Assembly (NCBI GenBank): GCA_016700415.1
Contig: CP065018.1
Span: forward strand, 434,001-498,000
From: Flavobacteriales bacterium
Lineage (GTDB): Bacteria > Bacteroidota > Bacteroidia > Flavobacteriales_F > PHOS-HE28
Direction: 5' to 3'
DNA: 64,000 nucleotides
Made by a program: the position numbers and the translations under genes. Shown one piece after another: positions 41,034 to 50,147 of the stretch. Under the pieces are notes generated by a model. That model saw only the letters and a list, made by a program, of their open reading frames with translations. It had not been told where the DNA came from and did no database searches. Every line of letters starts with the position of its first letter. The stretch's first letter is position 1.

Positions 41034-43172
41034 ATGTCACGAACATGGAGGGGAGGGACGGTGGCCTTGCTGTTGGTCTTGATGGCCACGACCACATATG
41101 CGGGGAAGCTGGAAAAGGCCTTTGCGGCCTTGGAGGTCCACGACTATTTCAAGGCCAAGGATCTGTTCGAGAAGGAAGTCAGGAAACAACCGGCCGCGGC
41201 CTGGTACGGTTTGAGCGTGATCACCGGCAGGGCGGACAATCCGTTCTACCGCCTGGATTCGAGCCATGCGGCCATACTGCGGTCCGCAGCGGCCTACCGC
41301 CTACTTGACGGGCGGGGCCGCGACAAGATCGGTAAGTTGGGAGTGGACTCCGCAGCGATCCAGGCCCAGATGGATCATGTGGCTTCGATCGCTTGGAAAC
41401 AGGTAAGCGATGTGGACCGGCTGGAGACCTATGAGCATTTTATTGATACCTATACCGGCAGCGACAGGATCCCCTTGGCCATCGACCGGCGGAATGAACT
41501 CGCGTTCATGGATACGCGAAAAGCGAACACATCCACGGCTTACAAGCAGTTCCTTGACCGGTATCCCGAAGCCAAGGAAGCCTATGGAGCACGGTCCCGT
41601 CTCCAAGAGGCGATCTACCGGGAAGCCACGCCTAACGGCACCATCGCGCAGTATGAGGCCTTCATCAAGGACCATCCGGAAAACACGTACCTACGGGACG
41701 CACAGGACCGTCTTCTGGAGCTGAACACCCCCGGCCACAGCTCTGGGGAATTTGCGGCCTTTATCCACCGATACCCGGAGAATCCCAATGTCCCCGAGGC
41801 TTGGAGAAGCATCTACGACCTTTACACGAAGGAACTGAGCGTGAACAACATCACCCGGTTCCTGACGGACTATCCGGACTATCCGTTCATCAATGAGCTG
41901 ATGAATGACTACAAGGTCGCCAGTCTGGTGTTGTACCCTTTCCGCCAAGGGGGGAAGTGGGGTTTCATCGATGATACAGGGGTTGAACGGATCAAGGCGG
42001 AGTTCGATTTTGCCGAGCCGTTCATCCATGGGCAGGCACAAGTCGGAAGGGATGGACAAATAGGTGCGATCAACAAGCTGGGCAAACCCGTGGTGCCGAT
42101 CATCTACGACGATGTGATGGATTACAAGGAGGGCTTGGCCACCGTGGAATTGAACGGCAAACAGGGAGCGGTGGACCGCAATGGGAAACTTGTGGTACCC
42201 TTGGAGTATGATGAGGTCGGTGAATACGACCATGGGCTGGCGGCGGCCTCCAAAGGCGGCCTCTACGGCTATATAGACGAGGCCGGAAAAGAGATCATCC
42301 CGTTCATTTATGATCGGGCCATGCACTTCATCAATGGCATGGCGGTGGTCTCCAAGGATGACCAGAGCGGCATCATTGATGCGAACGGTGAACTGGTGGT
42401 GCCATTCCAGTATGATTGGGTGGAGGGCTTCGTAAAGCTCCCGCTCTCCCGCGTGCGGAAGGGCGGCAATATGGGCTTCATCAACCGTTTCGGTGATGTG
42501 CTGCTCGCTGTGGAACACGACCACGTCGGCACCCTCAATGACAGCTTGGTGCTGGTGATCGACAAGGGGAAATGCGGCTACGTGAACGCCAATGGCGCGT
42601 GGGTGATACCGCAACGGTTCGATGCGAACGCGCTCACGATCAACCTTGGGGATCTCCACAATGGTGTGGCGCGTGTGCTCTCCGGCGGAAAGCTGGGTCT
42701 CGTGGACGTGAAGGGAAACCGGATCCTGATCCCCCAGTATTCGGACATCGGTCTGTTTGAGAGCGGTCTGGTGCCGGTGAAGAAGAAGAAATGGGGTTAT
42801 GCAACGCACACTTCGGCGATGGCGACCGAATTCAAATATGATCAGGCTTGGGAGCTGCATGGTGGATACGGGCGGGTGGAGCTCGGGGGCTTGTTCGGAT
42901 TGGTGGACAGCACGGGGGCTGAGCTCATCGCGCCCCATTATACCGGGCTGAGCGATCTGGACAAGGGCATATTGATCGCGACCGGAGATCATGGCAGCGG
43001 TGTGGTGAACGCCACGGGGAAAGTCCTGGTAGCCTTGGAATATGATACCGTGGGATGGGTAGGCACAGGCCTGATCAAAGTGACACGGGAGGACCGATTT
43101 GCCTACGTGAAGTTGTCGGATGGCCAGATCCTGTGGAAGGAGGACGGCTTTGACGGATCCTCAGCGGACTAA
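41034..43172 (+). CDS. Secreted WG-repeat protein (712 aa)
   Basis: An exported protein with a signal peptide (VALLLVLMATTTYA). Residues of about 25-280 are helical TPR-like repeats (AYKQFLDRYPEAKEAYGA, QYEAFIKDHPENTYLRDAQ). The C-terminal 400 residues are WG repeats of about 50 residues: GKWGFIDDTG, GQIGAINKLGKPVVP, GLYGYIDEAGKEIIPFIYD, GNMGFINRFGD, GKCGYVNANGAWVIP, KKWGYATHT. WG repeats form beta-rich surfaces and are common in Bacteroidota exported proteins. The last 12 bp overlap the end of the convergent adhesin gene, so the two messages share sequence at their 3-prime ends. Confidence 0.85.
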   Translation: MSRTWRGGTVALLLVLMATTTYAGKLEKAFAALEVHDYFKAKDLFEKEVRKQPAAAWYGLSVITGRADNPFYRLDSSHAAILRSAAAYRLLDGRGRDKIGKLGVDSAAIQAQMDHVASIAWKQVSDVDRLETYEHFIDTYTGSDRIPLAIDRRNELAFMDTRKANTSTAYKQFLDRYPEAKEAYGARSRLQEAIYREATPNGTIAQYEAFIKDHPENTYLRDAQDRLLELNTPGHSSGEFAAFIHRYPENPNVPEAWRSIYDLYTKELSVNNITRFLTDYPDYPFINELMNDYKVASLVLYPFRQGGKWGFIDDTGVERIKAEFDFAEPFIHGQAQVGRDGQIGAINKLGKPVVPIIYDDVMDYKEGLATVELNGKQGAVDRNGKLVVPLEYDEVGEYDHGLAAASKGGLYGYIDEAGKEIIPFIYDRAMHFINGMAVVSKDDQSGIIDANGELVVPFQYDWVEGFVKLPLSRVRKGGNMGFINRFGDVLLAVEHDHVGTLNDSLVLVIDKGKCGYVNANGAWVIPQRFDANALTINLGDLHNGVARVLSGGKLGLVDVKGNRILIPQYSDIGLFESGLVPVKKKKWGYATHTSAMATEFKYDQAWELHGGYGRVELGGLFGLVDSTGAELIAPHYTGLSDLDKGILIATGDHGSGVVNATGKVLVALEYDTVGWVGTGLIKVTREDRFAYVKLSDGQILWKEDGFDGSSAD

Positions 43173-46100
43173 CGTCACACTGCCACGAAGGCGTTCCTGA
43201 ACGACCCCGGCATCAGTGACGGTCCCGTAATGAACGTCCCATACATAGACCCCCACCGGCGCTTCAACGCCATTCACCTTCCCGTCCCAAGCGACACCCG
43301 GCACGTCGGTAGTGAAGATCAACTCCCCCCATCTGTTGAAGATGGAGAAGGACCATGACCGGACCGCATCCGACACGATGGGCGTGAAACTGTCGTTGAT
43401 GTCATCGCCGTCGGGTGTGAACGCGTTCGGGATATGTACCTCCGGCGCACAGTTCCCCTCCGTGATCAATACCGTATCGGACGCGAGGATACAGGGGCCT
43501 TGGGCGGTCACGTGGTAAACACCGGGCCGGTCGACCACCAACGCGGACTGGTGTGATCCGTCATTCCAGATGTAGGATGCTCCGGGTATCGTCGCATCCA
43601 AGGTCAATGTGTTATCCGGACAGATCCTGCCGTCCGGTCCAAGGTCCAGTTGTGTGATGACGGGGAGGAAGGTGATCAGGGCTGCGTCGCTGGTAACGCA
43701 TCCATCCAAGGACAAAGTCACGGAATAGGTTCCGGTGCTTGTTACGGCCAACGCATCACCGGTAGTGCCGTTGTTCCACACCACCTGCGCAGGTCCGGAG
43801 GATACGAGAAGCAGAGCGGTGTCACCGGCACATAGTGTGCGGTTTTCGCCGAGGTCCGGTTCCAACAGGGGTGTGAAGCCGATGTGTACATCATCCTGTG
43901 CGGTGCATCCGCCCACAGCGATATTCGCTTCATATGTCCCCGCGGTGGATACGGTCCGTTGCGTGGCGGTGGAGCCGTCCTGCCATGCGACCATTGCGCC
44001 CGGGACCGTCACTGCAAGCACCAAAGTTTCACCCGGGCAGAGCACCGTATCGGGTCCAAGGCTGAAGTTGGAAAGATCCACAAAGGCCACATCCACATTC
44101 GCTGCTGCTACGCAGCCATCGCGATCCACCGTGACGCCGTATGTGCCCGGTGCGTTCACCAAGAGGGAAGGGGAATTGCTGCCCGTGGACCAGAGATAAC
44201 TGCTGCCGGGTTGGGTAACGTTGATCGACCATGTCTCACCCGAGCACAGGGTCGTATCAGCGGGCAGCGATAGTGTGGGTGAGGGCAACGGATCGATGCG
44301 GATGCTATCAGTGGCACTGCATCCAAGTGCGCTCACTTCCACGGACCATGTGCCGGCAGAAACACTGCGAGCAGGGAGCGTGCTGCCATCGTTCCATAGA
44401 TAGCTGCCGCCAAGTACGGTGGCATCGAGGTACAGCAACGCGGAGGCGCATAGTCCCGTGTCCGGACCTAGCTGCACCACCGGCAAGGGAATGCCGGTCA
44501 CATTGACCGTATCGGAGGCCGAGCATCCGTTATTCGTCGCCATGGCCCAATAGGTGCCCGGCTGGTCGATCGTTCGTGCGCCTGCGCTCGATCCATCGTC
44601 CCAGAGCAGGGAATTAGCGTTCACTGTGAGTTGGAGCGTGCTGCCCGAACACAGGTCCTGGTCCGGGCCAAGGTCGATCGCAGGGAGATGAAAGACAGTG
44701 ACCGAAATGGAGTCCGTGAAAGCGCAGCCTGAAACAGTGGTGGTGGCAATGAAAGTGCCCGATGTGCTCGCGGTCACCATGGGAGTGGAGGAATTCACCG
44801 CCCCGGTCCATTGGGTGTTCCCGCCGGGCAGGCCTGCATCCAGAAGAAGCGAGGTACCTTCACAGATGGCCGTGTCAGCTCCGAGGTTGAAAGAGGAAGC
44901 GTTCAAATAGGCCACATGGATGGAGGCCGTATCAGTACACGTTGCGGCATTCGTGGCCACCACCCAATAGTCCCCCGCCGCGTTCACTGCGAAGTAGTTG
45001 CCTGAAGACCCGTCCTGCCATTCAAACGTCGCATTCGCGCTGGACACCTGTAGATCCAGCGTTTCTCCGGAGCAAAGCGTGGTGTCATTTCCCAGGGTGA
45101 TCGAAGGGGATTGAACGGACTGGACGATGATCGTGTCACCTGTCAAGCATGCGCCTTGGGTCACGGCCACGGACCAAGTCCCGCCGATAGTTGTCGTCAG
45201 GACGGCGTTCGTTGTTCCATCGCTCCAGAGATATCCGGATGCACCCGGCATGGTGGCGTCCAAGGTGACCGGCTCCCCTGCACATACGCTGGTATCCGGT
45301 CCAAGGGACAAGGCGCCGGGGTCCGCATAGGAAATGGTGATGGCGTCCGTACTGGAACAGCCTTGGGCATCGGTCACCGTAACGGATGCTGTTGTGGTTG
45401 ACGTTACCATGATGCTCTGGCCGGTCGCACCCGTGCTCCACAAGTAATTCGTGCCGGAAGGACCGGCGTTCAACACGATGGAAGAATTAGGGCAAAGCGT
45501 GGTGTCGGGGCCGAGGTCAACAGCGGGTGGTGTCAAGTTCGTGATCGTCGCCACATCGGAGGCCGTGCAGCCGTTCACCATAACATCCACCGACCAAGTG
45601 CCCGTACCGACGGTGATGGTCGGCGTGACGGCACCGTTGCTCCAGAGGTATGATCCCCCAAGAAGCGTGGCATCCAAGGTGGCCTGAGCGCCCGGGCACA
45701 CAGCTATGTCGGTACCAAGATCCACCACAGGCAGTGGAGTGACGGACACGCCGATGGAATCCCGCACAGCACAACCGTTGAGCGTGGCGTCCACCCAGAA
45801 CGTTCCTGTAGAAGAGACGGCGATGGAATCAGTGGTGGCACCGGTGTTCCAGAAATAGGTTGCACCAGCAACGGTTACGCCGATCATCACGGACCCGCCG
45901 GCGCAGATCGTACGGTCCGGCCCGAGGCTCACCGATTGCAGGTTGAAGTTGGAAAGGTCCGCCGCGTCCGAGGTAGAGCAGCCGTTCACGGTTACTTGCA
46001 CGGAATAGTTACCCGGCGCGTTTGTGGTGAGTGTTGGTCCCGTGGAACCATCGTTCCAGAGGTAGGTGGCGCCTGCCGTGGTGGCATCGAAGGTGGCTGA

Positions 46101-49100
46101 AGCGCCGGGGCAGACCACTTGGTCAAGACCAAGATCCACCGTGGGCGGCGTCAAGTTCGTGATGGTGGCGGCATCGGAGGCCGTGCAACCGTTCACCGTC
46201 ACATCCACGGACCAGATGCCCGTGCCGACGGTGATGGTCGGGGTGATGGCACCATTGCTCCAGAGGTAGCTGCCTCCTGGTGTTGTGGCATCCAAGGTGG
46301 CCTGGGCACCCGGGCAGACCGCGACGTCAGGGCCAAGATCCACCACGGGTAGCGGGGTTACGGATACATCGATGGAATCCCGCACAGCACAACCGTTGAG
46401 CGTGGCGTCCACCCAGAACGTTCCTGTAGAAGAGACGGCGATGGAATCAGTGGTGGCACCGGTGTTCCAGAGATAGATCGCACCAGCAACGGTTACGCCG
46501 ATCATCACGGACCCGCCGGCACAGATCGTTCGGTCCTGCCCGAGGCTCACCGATTGCAGGTTGAAGTTGGAAAGAAACGCGGCATCCGAGGCGGAGCATC
46601 CGTTCACGGTTACTTGCACGGAATAGTTACCCGGCGCGTCTGTGGTGAGTGTTGGTCCCGTGGAACCATCGTTCCAGAGGTAGGTGGCGCCTGCCGTGGT
46701 GGCATCGAAGGTGGCTGAAGCGCCGGGGCAGACCACTTGGTCAAGACCAAGATCCACCGTGGGCGGCGTCAAGTTCGTGATGGTGGCGGCATCGGAGGCC
46801 GTGCAACTGTTCACCGTCACATCCACGGACCAGATGCCCGTGCCGACGGTGATGGTCGGGGTGATGGCACCATTGCTCCAGAGGTAGCTGCCTCCTGGTG
46901 TTGTGGCATCCAAGGTGGCCTGAGTGCCCGGGCAGACCGCGACGTCAGGGCCAAGATCCACCACGGGTAGCGGGGTTACGGATACAATGATGGAATCCCG
47001 CACAGCGCAACCGTTGAGCGTGGCGTCCACCCAGAACGTTCCTACAGAAGAGACGGCGATGGAATCAGTGGTGGCACCGGTGTTCCAGAAATAGGTTGCA
47101 CCAGCAACGGTTACGCCGATCATCACGGACCCGCCGGCACAGATCGTACGGTCCGGCCCGAGGCTCACCGATTGCAGGTTGAAGTTGGAAAGGTCCGCCG
47201 CGTCCGAGGTAGAGCAGTCGTTCACGGTTACTTGCACGGAATAGTTACCCGGCACGTCTGTGGTGAGTGTTGGTCCCGTGGAACCATCGTTCCAGAGGTA
47301 GGTGGCGCCCGCCGTGGTGGCATCGAAGGTGGCTGAAGCGCCGGGGCAGACCACTTGGTCAAGACCAAGATCCACCGTGGGCGGCGTCAAGTTCGTGATG
47401 GTGGCGGCATCGGAGGCCGTGCAACCGTTCACCGTCACATCCACGGACCAGATGCCCGTACCGACGGTGATGGTCGGGGTGATGGCACCATTGCTCCAGA
47501 GGTAGCTGCCTCCTGGTGTTGTGGCATCCAAGGTGGCCTGAGTGCCCGGGCAGACCGCGACGTCAGGGCCAAGATCCACCACGGGTAGCGGGGTTACGGA
47601 TACAATGATGGAATCCCGCACAGCGCAACCGTTGAGCGTGGCGTCCACCCAGAACGTTCCTACAGAAGAGACGGCGATGGAATCAGTGGTGGCACCGGTG
47701 TTCCAGAAATAGGTTGCACCAGCAACGGTTACGCCGATCATCACGGACCCGCCGGCGCAGATCGTTCGGTCCGGCCCGAGGCTCACCGATTGCAGGTTGA
47801 AGTTGGAAAGAAACGCGGCATCCGAGGCGGAGCATCCGTTCACGGTTACTTGCACGGAATAGTTACCCGGCGCGTCTGTGGTGAGTGTTGGTCCCGTGGA
47901 ACCATCGTTCCAGAGGTAGGTGGCGCCTGCCGTGGTGGCATCGAAGATCACGGATGATCCCGGGCATACGGTGGTGTCGAGCCCGATGTCGGCCACAGGT
48001 AGTGGCTTCACCGTCACTTGGATCGCGTCGGTCACTGAACATCCGTTCAGGTCCAGATCAACTTGGTAAACCCCGGTTGCGGACAGCAGAAGGGTAGGGG
48101 CCGTGCTTCCATCCTGCCACAAATAAGTTGCACCGGGTACGGTCGCATCGAGCGTCATGGAGGCACCGGCGCAGATCGACGTGTCGTTCCCAAGGAATAC
48201 CGTCGGCATCGGCTTGTAGCCCACCACGATAGAATCCCTGGCGGAGCAATTGTTCCGGGTCACTTCGGCCCAATACAGTCCGGATGTCGTTACGTTGAAC
48301 GTTGCTCCCGTTGATCCATCCTGCCAGAGGTACGTGGAACCCGGTGCAAATGCGGTAAGCGTGAGGTTCTCACCTGCGCATAGCATAGTGTCCGCACCAA
48401 GGTCAACGACCGGGAGCGGGTTGTAGGCAATGGACACCTGGTCCGAATTGCTGCAATTCTGTGCCGTTACGGTGACGCTGTAGTTACCTGCGGATGTCAC
48501 ATGGAATGTAGGATCAGTGCCACCGTCCTGCCAGAGGTAAGATCCTCCCGGAATGCTGGCGTCCAGGTCCATCATGTCCCCCGCACAGAGAGCCAGGTCA
48601 GGGCCAAGGTCTACCGAGGGCAGGGGCGTAACGGCCACATGCACGGTATCGCGGAGGATGATCGTGCCGGAAATGTTGATGTCATCGATACCGAAGTCAT
48701 CACCGACGCCGTCAGCAGAGGTAATGTTGATACAGGCAGAGACACTGGTCTGTCCGGGACCGGCGGTCCAAAAGGTGCCGAATGGCTGCCATCCTGCGCC
48801 ATAGGCGCCAAATGTCATATCGGGCCACTGGGCCAGCACGCCGTCCATCACCCAGACGGCACGGGCCGGCAGGGCATTGCTCAGTGTCCGGGCTGAGAAC
48901 CCCAAATAGTAGGTCTGTCCAGGACAGCACGGAATGGTCTGGCACCAAACGTCCTGCTGGTTGTTCACCCAGCTTACGTATCCGCCGTTACCGATCAGGA
49001 AGTTTCCATTGCCTGTTCCTTGGAATTGAGCGTGGTACCAATTCGCATTGGAGCCGACCGTATAGATGCCCTCATTCTGCAAGGAAGTCGAGGAATAGGT

Positions 49101-49463
49101 GTACTCGGAGCTAAAACCTGTGTTCCCGGCCGAAAAATTTCCGTTCACCACGAGATTGCCGCTGGGATAGCTCACTTGGCACCAATAATCGCCAGCACTC
49201 GTCACATTGATGTCCGGCGTGGTCTCCCCGGTGCTCCAGAGATAAACGCCGTATCCGGCTGGCCCGTGCAAGGTGGCTGTACCGCCTTGGCAGATGGTGG
49301 TGTCCGGCCCGATATCAATGGAACAGATAGGCTGGGCCTGAACAATGTGCCCAAGCGACCAGGCAAGCAAAAATGCTGCCCACCCCGTCCGTGATATGCG
49401 GTGGCCTTTCAAAGCGATCTGGTCACTGGTCAAATTTCGGGCCGTTGCAGTGCAATATGTCAC
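43161..49463 (-). CDS. Giant gliding-motility-type adhesin with 26 Ig/PKD-like repeats and CHU_C terminus (2100 aa)
   Basis: A surface protein with a signal peptide (AAFLLAWSLGHIVQA). The first repeat is interrupted by a jelly-roll, carbohydrate-binding-like insertion (about 90-260; NLVVNGNFSAGN to FGIDDINISG). About 25 more units of 67-70 residues follow, each with LG.D...C.G, YLW..G and a C...D motif. Twelve of them (units 5-16) are four nearly identical copies of an A-B-C triplet. The last 95 residues (HIPNAFTPDGDDIND to GSVTLVR) are the gliding-motility-associated C-terminal domain (CHU_C), a T9SS signal of type B. The start is uncertain: the frame opens at GTG 49463, but TTG codons at 49433 and 49412 are possible. 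It follows a methyltransferase-like gene by 18 bp. Confidence 0.87.
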   Translation of the reverse strand: MTYCTATARNLTSDQIALKGHRISRTGWAAFLLAWSLGHIVQAQPICSIDIGPDTTICQGGTATLHGPAGYGVYLWSTGETTPDINVTSAGDYWCQVSYPSGNLVVNGNFSAGNTGFSSEYTYSSTSLQNEGIYTVGSNANWYHAQFQGTGNGNFLIGNGGYVSWVNNQQDVWCQTIPCCPGQTYYLGFSARTLSNALPARAVWVMDGVLAQWPDMTFGAYGAGWQPFGTFWTAGPGQTSVSACINITSADGVGDDFGIDDINISGTIILRDTVHVAVTPLPSVDLGPDLALCAGDMMDLDASIPGGSYLWQDGGTDPTFHVTSAGNYSVTVTAQNCSNSDQVSIAYNPLPVVDLGADTMLCAGENLTLTAFAPGSTYLWQDGSTGATFNVTTSGLYWAEVTRNNCSARDSIVVGYKPMPTVFLGNDTSICAGASMTLDATVPGATYLWQDGSTAPTLLLSATGVYQVDLDLNGCSVTDAIQVTVKPLPVADIGLDTTVCPGSSVIFDATTAGATYLWNDGSTGPTLTTDAPGNYSVQVTVNGCSASDAAFLSNFNLQSVSLGPDRTICAGGSVMIGVTVAGATYFWNTGATTDSIAVSSVGTFWVDATLNGCAVRDSIIVSVTPLPVVDLGPDVAVCPGTQATLDATTPGGSYLWSNGAITPTITVGTGIWSVDVTVNGCTASDAATITNLTPPTVDLGLDQVVCPGASATFDATTAGATYLWNDGSTGPTLTTDVPGNYSVQVTVNDCSTSDAADLSNFNLQSVSLGPDRTICAGGSVMIGVTVAGATYFWNTGATTDSIAVSSVGTFWVDATLNGCAVRDSIIVSVTPLPVVDLGPDVAVCPGTQATLDATTPGGSYLWSNGAITPTITVGTGIWSVDVTVNSCTASDAATITNLTPPTVDLGLDQVVCPGASATFDATTAGATYLWNDGSTGPTLTTDAPGNYSVQVTVNGCSASDAAFLSNFNLQSVSLGQDRTICAGGSVMIGVTVAGAIYLWNTGATTDSIAVSSTGTFWVDATLNGCAVRDSIDVSVTPLPVVDLGPDVAVCPGAQATLDATTPGGSYLWSNGAITPTITVGTGIWSVDVTVNGCTASDAATITNLTPPTVDLGLDQVVCPGASATFDATTAGATYLWNDGSTGPTLTTNAPGNYSVQVTVNGCSTSDAADLSNFNLQSVSLGPDRTICAGGSVMIGVTVAGATYFWNTGATTDSIAVSSTGTFWVDATLNGCAVRDSIGVSVTPLPVVDLGTDIAVCPGAQATLDATLLGGSYLWSNGAVTPTITVGTGTWSVDVMVNGCTASDVATITNLTPPAVDLGPDTTLCPNSSIVLNAGPSGTNYLWSTGATGQSIMVTSTTTASVTVTDAQGCSSTDAITISYADPGALSLGPDTSVCAGEPVTLDATMPGASGYLWSDGTTNAVLTTTIGGTWSVAVTQGACLTGDTIIVQSVQSPSITLGNDTTLCSGETLDLQVSSANATFEWQDGSSGNYFAVNAAGDYWVVATNAATCTDTASIHVAYLNASSFNLGADTAICEGTSLLLDAGLPGGNTQWTGAVNSSTPMVTASTSGTFIATTTVSGCAFTDSISVTVFHLPAIDLGPDQDLCSGSTLQLTVNANSLLWDDGSSAGARTIDQPGTYWAMATNNGCSASDTVNVTGIPLPVVQLGPDTGLCASALLYLDATVLGGSYLWNDGSTLPARSVSAGTWSVEVSALGCSATDSIRIDPLPSPTLSLPADTTLCSGETWSINVTQPGSSYLWSTGSNSPSLLVNAPGTYGVTVDRDGCVAAANVDVAFVDLSNFSLGPDTVLCPGETLVLAVTVPGAMVAWQDGSTATQRTVSTAGTYEANIAVGGCTAQDDVHIGFTPLLEPDLGENRTLCAGDTALLLVSSGPAQVVWNNGTTGDALAVTSTGTYSVTLSLDGCVTSDAALITFLPVITQLDLGPDGRICPDNTLTLDATIPGASYIWNDGSHQSALVVDRPGVYHVTAQGPCILASDTVLITEGNCAPEVHIPNAFTPDGDDINDSFTPIVSDAVRSWSFSIFNRWGELIFTTDVPGVAWDGKVNGVEAPVGVYVWDVHYGTVTDAGVVQERLRGSVTLVR
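45522..47998 (-). repeat. Higher-order tandem repeat, 618-bp period, four copies
   Basis: Three Ig-like units (A, B, C; 206 codons) form one 618-bp block, and four blocks lie head to tail. Matching positions recur at 46066, 46684 and 47302. The middle blocks differ by only a few bases over hundreds, while the outermost C unit (near 45522-45735) and the first A unit (near 47945-47998) have diverged more. Such repeats expand and contract by recombination and easily collapse in assembly. Confidence 0.9.
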
Positions 49464-49481
49464 TATTGACGGACTATTCGT

Positions 49482-50135
49482 TCACGACGCTGTCAACACC
49501 CGGTTGATCCCTTGGTAAAAGTGTTCGTCCGTCCGAGTAAAGTGAAGACGCAGAAGTTCGCTCACGCGTTGGCTGCGGAGGCGGCTCTGTTCGTTGTGCA
49601 CAATGGTGTTGAAACAAAGCAGGCCGCCGGGGGAGGTACACTTCCTCAGGTCGCGGATGAAGGGCTCCTCGTCCACGCCGGGGGCCAGGTCCAACTCATG
49701 GCAAAGATCCACCAGGACCAGATCGTACTCATTCCCATGATCCTGCACGAAGGCCAAGGCATCGCTTTCCACGAGTTCCAGGTCCCGCAGTTTGCCCACT
49801 TTGTAATAGGTTCTGGCCAATCGGAGCATCTCCGGATCGCCGTCCACACCAAGGATGGGGGTTGAAAGCCCCATTTCCTTGCGCAAGATCCCGGCGGCAC
49901 TGCCTGCGCCGAATCCAAGGATAAGTACACTTTTAAGTTGACGTTCAGCTACTTTAAGCTCGTTCAGGCATTCCTGCCAGACCGCATGGAGGCTCCCATA
50001 GCTCTGGTTGGCATTGCCGCTGTTCACCACCAGATGGCCACCCTCCCATGCCATGCGGAGCGGTCCGTATTTGCCCGGGCCTTCCCAAACCGTGACCGGC
50101 CACACGTAGCTCAGCAAGCACTTCACAACAGACAT
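49482..50135 (-). CDS. Spermidine-synthase-like SAM-dependent methyltransferase fold protein
   Basis: A 217-residue protein of the spermine/spermidine synthase superfamily. It has an N-terminal beta segment (GPLRMAWEGGHLVVNSGNANQSYGS) and a Rossmann fold with VLILGFGAGSAAGIL (motif I), GVDGDPEMLRLAR (the acidic residue of motif II) and YDLVLVDLCHELDLAPGVDEE. It lacks the full-length aminopropyltransferase N-terminal domain, so the substrate is uncertain. The ATG at 50135 was chosen because a CATCTTTG box ends 4 nt before it; an ATG at 50153 would overlap the divergent gene. The giant adhesin gene begins 18 bp downstream on the same strand. Confidence 0.75.
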   Translation of the reverse strand: MSVVKCLLSYVWPVTVWEGPGKYGPLRMAWEGGHLVVNSGNANQSYGSLHAVWQECLNELKVAERQLKSVLILGFGAGSAAGILRKEMGLSTPILGVDGDPEMLRLARTYYKVGKLRDLELVESDALAFVQDHGNEYDLVLVDLCHELDLAPGVDEEPFIRDLRKCTSPGGLLCFNTIVHNEQSRLRSQRVSELLRLHFTRTDEHFYQGINRVLTAS

Positions 50136-50139
50136 GCTG

Positions 50140-50147
50140 CAAAGATG
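50140..50147 (-). promoter_or_regulatory. -7 promoter box of the spermidine-synthase-like gene
   Basis: The minus strand reads CATCTTTG (one change from TAnnTTTG), then CAGC, then the ATG at 50135. The box overlaps the candidate ATG (50145) of the divergent cyclase gene. Confidence 0.45.

Noticed and set aside
41691..42992. Minus-strand 433-codon frame
   Set aside because: Antisense to the WG-repeat gene, rich in His and Arg, with no recognisable domain.
46066..47588. Three near-identical plus-strand frames (67 and 77 codons) spaced 618 bp
   Set aside because: They are antisense images of the repeated adhesin units and appear three times only because the DNA is repeated.
45522..47998. CRISPR-like direct repeats
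   Set aside because: The repeats are 618 bp, in frame with a protein, and without spacers.
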